Assembly: GCA_029204225.1 (NCBI GenBank)
Contig: CM055114.1
Span: forward strand, 13,826,144-13,890,143
Direction of reading: 5' to 3'
Length of the DNA stretch: 64,000 bases
DNA from: Diphasiastrum complanatum
Taxonomy: Eukaryota; Streptophyta; Lycopodiopsida; Lycopodiales; Lycopodiaceae
Shown here: in pieces, positions 62,099 to 64,000 of the stretch
Numbering within the stretch: position 1 is the first letter of the stretch
How the letters are laid out: each line of letters starts with the position of its first letter
Made by a program: the position numbers and the translations under genes
Notes under the pieces: generated by a model
The model's database searches: none
Seen by the model: the letters and a program-made list of their open reading frames with translations, nothing else
What the model was told of the DNA's origin: nothing

Positions 62099-62874
62099 AT
62101 TTGTATCCATCAAATTTCTTTGAATGGCAATCAGCTCAATCGATTGCAGGAATAATCGATGTCATACATTCGGATATCCGTATTTTACAATATAAAGGTC
62201 CTTCTCCAAAATCACTTTTAGAGTCAGGAGTTTTTTATTATGATCACGCATATTTTTCTGTAAATGGTTTAGTTGGTAGATTAGAGTCATATCCTCTACC
62301 AGATTTCTTGAGTGAGGAATGGATTTCTCCTGATGCAGCAATTTCAGAAATTCTTTTATCTAGGCTATATATTTATATTAAGAGTATATTAAAATGCAGC
62401 ACTGGATCAAAAAATAATAGATTAAGTTGGTATATATCTTATATAATTTTTGTTGATTTTTTTTTCAAATGCAATGTTCGGAGAACAAAAACAATGTTTA
62501 TTTGTAAGGACTTGAGTGCTGATATAATCACCGAGTTGTTGGATGATGGTTGGGATACAAAACAAAATCAGCAAGTTGAGTGCAGAGTATGTTACTCATC
62601 CATGACATTTAGATATCACATCGAAAAACAAATGCTCACTTTGCTGCTGTATTATAGAAGATGGATTAAATACAAAAAAGTTTGGAAGCCACTTGATCAA
62701 GATTTTGGTATAAACCCTCAAGAGCAACTTCAGATAACAGTGAAAAGAAATGACAACATTCTTGCAATGGTTGAAGTCGAGGAAGATTGGTGTCTCAATC
62801 ACATTCGATCAGAACTAGACATGTTGCAATTCGATCTACCTCAATACTATCAATTTCGATTGAATGGTGTAAAG

Positions 62875-62966
62875 GTACGTTATGCCATATAAAAATATTC
62901 CTTTTTTTCTATTTCTAAGTGAATCAGTTTCATAAAATATATAACTAAACAATTTCTCTTGTGCAG
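62875..62966 (+). other. Intron 2 of gene 4 (copy D)
   Basis: GTACGT after GGTGTAAAG and acceptor CTTGTGCAG. The same position is used in copies A and B. Confidence 0.75.
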
Positions 62967-63134
62967 GTAAGAGTAAGGTAGGAAGAGCATATAAAATGCA
63001 AAGACATTAAAACATCCATCGAAATTGAAGATCCATAGATTATGAACTATGGAATTTTGTATTATGTAATACAATTATTTGTATACATCATTTAAGAATA
63101 TATATGAACCACTTTTTCTATGAAACTCATTCAT

Positions 63135-63947
63135 TTCTATGATCTCCATTTCCATGGTGCAAAACACAATGTAATTGCAATTGGATAATATGAGTTTTCG
63201 ATAGCAAGATTCATTATCTCCACAGGAAATGCACTATCTCCAATCTTCAGTCACTTGAACTCCAGTTGAACGCTTGCCCTTGTTGAAGTCTCATATATAT
63301 CGGTTGTATTTTTGGTCTTCATTGCCTTGGTCTGTATTGTCGTTGTCTTGGCATATTTGGATATGTTCAGATGATGATCTGATCAAAGCTTTGCTGTGAC
63401 AAATCTAAGTGAACTAATGTCGCATGTTTGGATTGGTTGTGGCAAAGGTTCGATCAGATCATCATTCTGAACTTATCCAAAAAAAGACCATGGTAAAGGC
63501 AAGGCAGACCAAGGCTATGAAAAACAAACATGTCGAAAAACAGTAGAAATTGAAGATGAATGAATCATAACCTGAATTGATAAGAGGAAAAAAAAACATG
63601 TAAGAACAACCATAGAAAAACTGTAAGTATATTTCTATTAAAAAAATTTGTAAGTGTGTCTCATCCACATAAAGTGAGATGACTATTTAAACATAATCAA
63701 CAATCTATGACCTCTAAATCCATTTCTCCAGTTGGAAGTAGCTTGGGTGGAGAACACTCGGCCACTGCAATTGGATATGAATTTTCGATCTTCTGAATAT
63801 CCTTGAGACATGGAGGGTCTCTTCTTCTGCCCCTTGGCCTAGGAGGAGGTGTGGTGGACGAGGTGTCGGTTGTGGATTTCCCTGACCCGCACCTGAAATT
63901 GGTATTCCACCTGAATGCCCACGTGTTGTCTGCTTGGTCTGCGCCAT
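63135..63947 (-). pseudogene. H3-tail-like gene in copy D, broken
   Basis: Reverse-strand ATG at 63947 opens MAQTKQTTRGHSGG, about 9 of 14 identical to the canonical H3 N-terminus. After a one-base slip near 63830 the frame continues through an Arg-rich stretch and PPCLKDIQKIENSYPIAVAE to a stop at 63697. Further left a frame with ENSYYPIAITLCFAPW (to 63135, one internal TGA) repeats the ENSYPIA motif. The H3 histone fold itself is not recognisable. It occupies the gene 3 position of the transposon. Exon structure is unresolved. Confidence 0.4.
63318..63522. repeat. Imperfect hairpin, ~70-bp arms
   Basis: 63318-63390 aligns with the reverse complement of 63448-63522 (GCCTTGGTCTG, TTTGGATA, GTTCAGA, GATGATCTGATC shared), with a loop of about 57 bases. 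It lies just beyond gene 4 in the gene 4/gene 3 convergent zone. Confidence 0.6.
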
Positions 63948-64000
63948 TAATGTGTAGTAGCGGTTTAGCGCGCGATAATGTTGATTACATGATCAGACCT

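Larger units (their letters stand above)
61697..63038 (+). pseudogene. Transposon gene 4, nearly intact (copy D)
   Basis: Three exons (61697-62015, 62099-62874, 62967-63038), about 388 codons, with one TAG at 62979-62981. Features in order: RWMPRIYRKYQWILMHPFAKG and FRKRKR (basic, NLS-like, residues about 27-55), SITEVLVQHAYLHNEL, FEWQSAQSIAGIIDVIHSD, a central Tyr/Ile-rich stretch (YISYIIFVDFF), TMFICKDLSADIITELLDDG, and EKQMLTLLLYYRRW. The C-terminal block MVEVEEDWCLNHIRSEL plus YQFRLNGVKV resembles a ubiquitin-like fold. No enzyme motif is seen. Retention in three copies at the same place near the element end suggests a role in the element's life cycle, possibly binding the ends; this is inference. 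Confidence 0.65.
61256..64000 (+). mobile_element. Copy D of the multi-gene transposon, opposite orientation, runs off the window
   Basis: The terminus TTAGGGGATATTAGAACTCA then AAATGGGCCATTTG matches the right end of copy B read inward, with TA at 61257-61258. Gene 4 starts 441 bp inside (477 bp in copy B). Beyond it, a reverse-strand gene with an H3-tail-like start takes the place of gene 3. Its proteins differ widely from copy B, so it is a related lineage rather than a recent duplicate. Confidence 0.75.

Noticed and set aside
63462-63668. Membrane-protein-like reverse frame
   Set aside because: Overlaps the hairpin arm, has Phe/Cys-rich composition from AT-rich DNA, and is not conserved in copy A or B.

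Overview
The window looks like repeat-dense nuclear DNA of a land plant. Supporting this are Ty1/copia retrotransposons, a Helitron-type helicase, gene remnants with GT-AG introns, CCCTAAA-type motifs, very long (GA)n, (CT)n and (TA)n tracts, and one plant-type tRNA-Glu(CUC) gene. The species cannot be named from the sequence. No intact host protein gene was recognised; almost every coding stretch belongs to a mobile element and nearly all are broken.

The most notable content is a large multi-gene DNA transposon that I cannot place in a named superfamily. It is present in one end-to-end copy (B, 40125-50177, about 10.05 kb), two internal or truncated copies (A, about 4321-10345; C, 17505-17983 plus 29180-29340), one copy in the opposite orientation that runs off the window (D, 61256-64000), and one 373-bp non-autonomous derivative (MITE, 19455-19827). 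Copy B has about 31-bp terminal inverted repeats starting TTARAG and a TA target duplication. It carries four genes in alternating orientation. Gene 1 (+) is transposase-like with a coiled coil and a GDLK...HPCLYC motif. Gene 2 (-) is an unknown acidic protein. Gene 3 (+) is a fusion of a histone H3-like domain, a basic/acidic linker and a ULP1/C48 SUMO-protease-like domain. Gene 4 (-) is an unknown protein that may end in a ubiquitin-like fold. Genes 2 and 3 diverge from a 1.5-kb promoter built from a tandemly duplicated ~628-bp unit packed with CACGTG G-boxes. Copies A and B have different lesions in the same genes. Copy D also carries a gene whose N-terminus resembles an H3 tail.

Layout: 0-4.3 kb, (AG)n and two copia remnants; 4.3-10.3 kb, copy A; 10.3-12.3 kb, microsatellites and a copia gag fragment; 12.6-13.1 kb, a foldback element; 13.2-15.2 kb, four tandem ~520-bp units with nested microsatellites; 15.8-16.4 kb, a duplicated AT-rich unit; 17.4-29.3 kb, a nest in which a copia element (17984-29179, TSD TTTGA) sits in copy C and was itself hit by the MITE and by an LTR element without pol (23118-27888); 30.0-31.6 kb, a Helitron helicase remnant; 32.5-33.5 kb, simple repeats; 34.8 kb, tRNA-Glu; 36.0 kb, a second MITE; 40.1-50.2 kb, copy B; 50.2-53.2 kb, a copia remnant; 54.2-55.1 kb, an unknown pseudogene; 57.7-61.1 kb, the 3' end of an LTR element; 61.3-64.0 kb, copy D.

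Reading frames were translated and aligned by eye. Exon junctions, copy boundaries and divergence values are therefore approximate.
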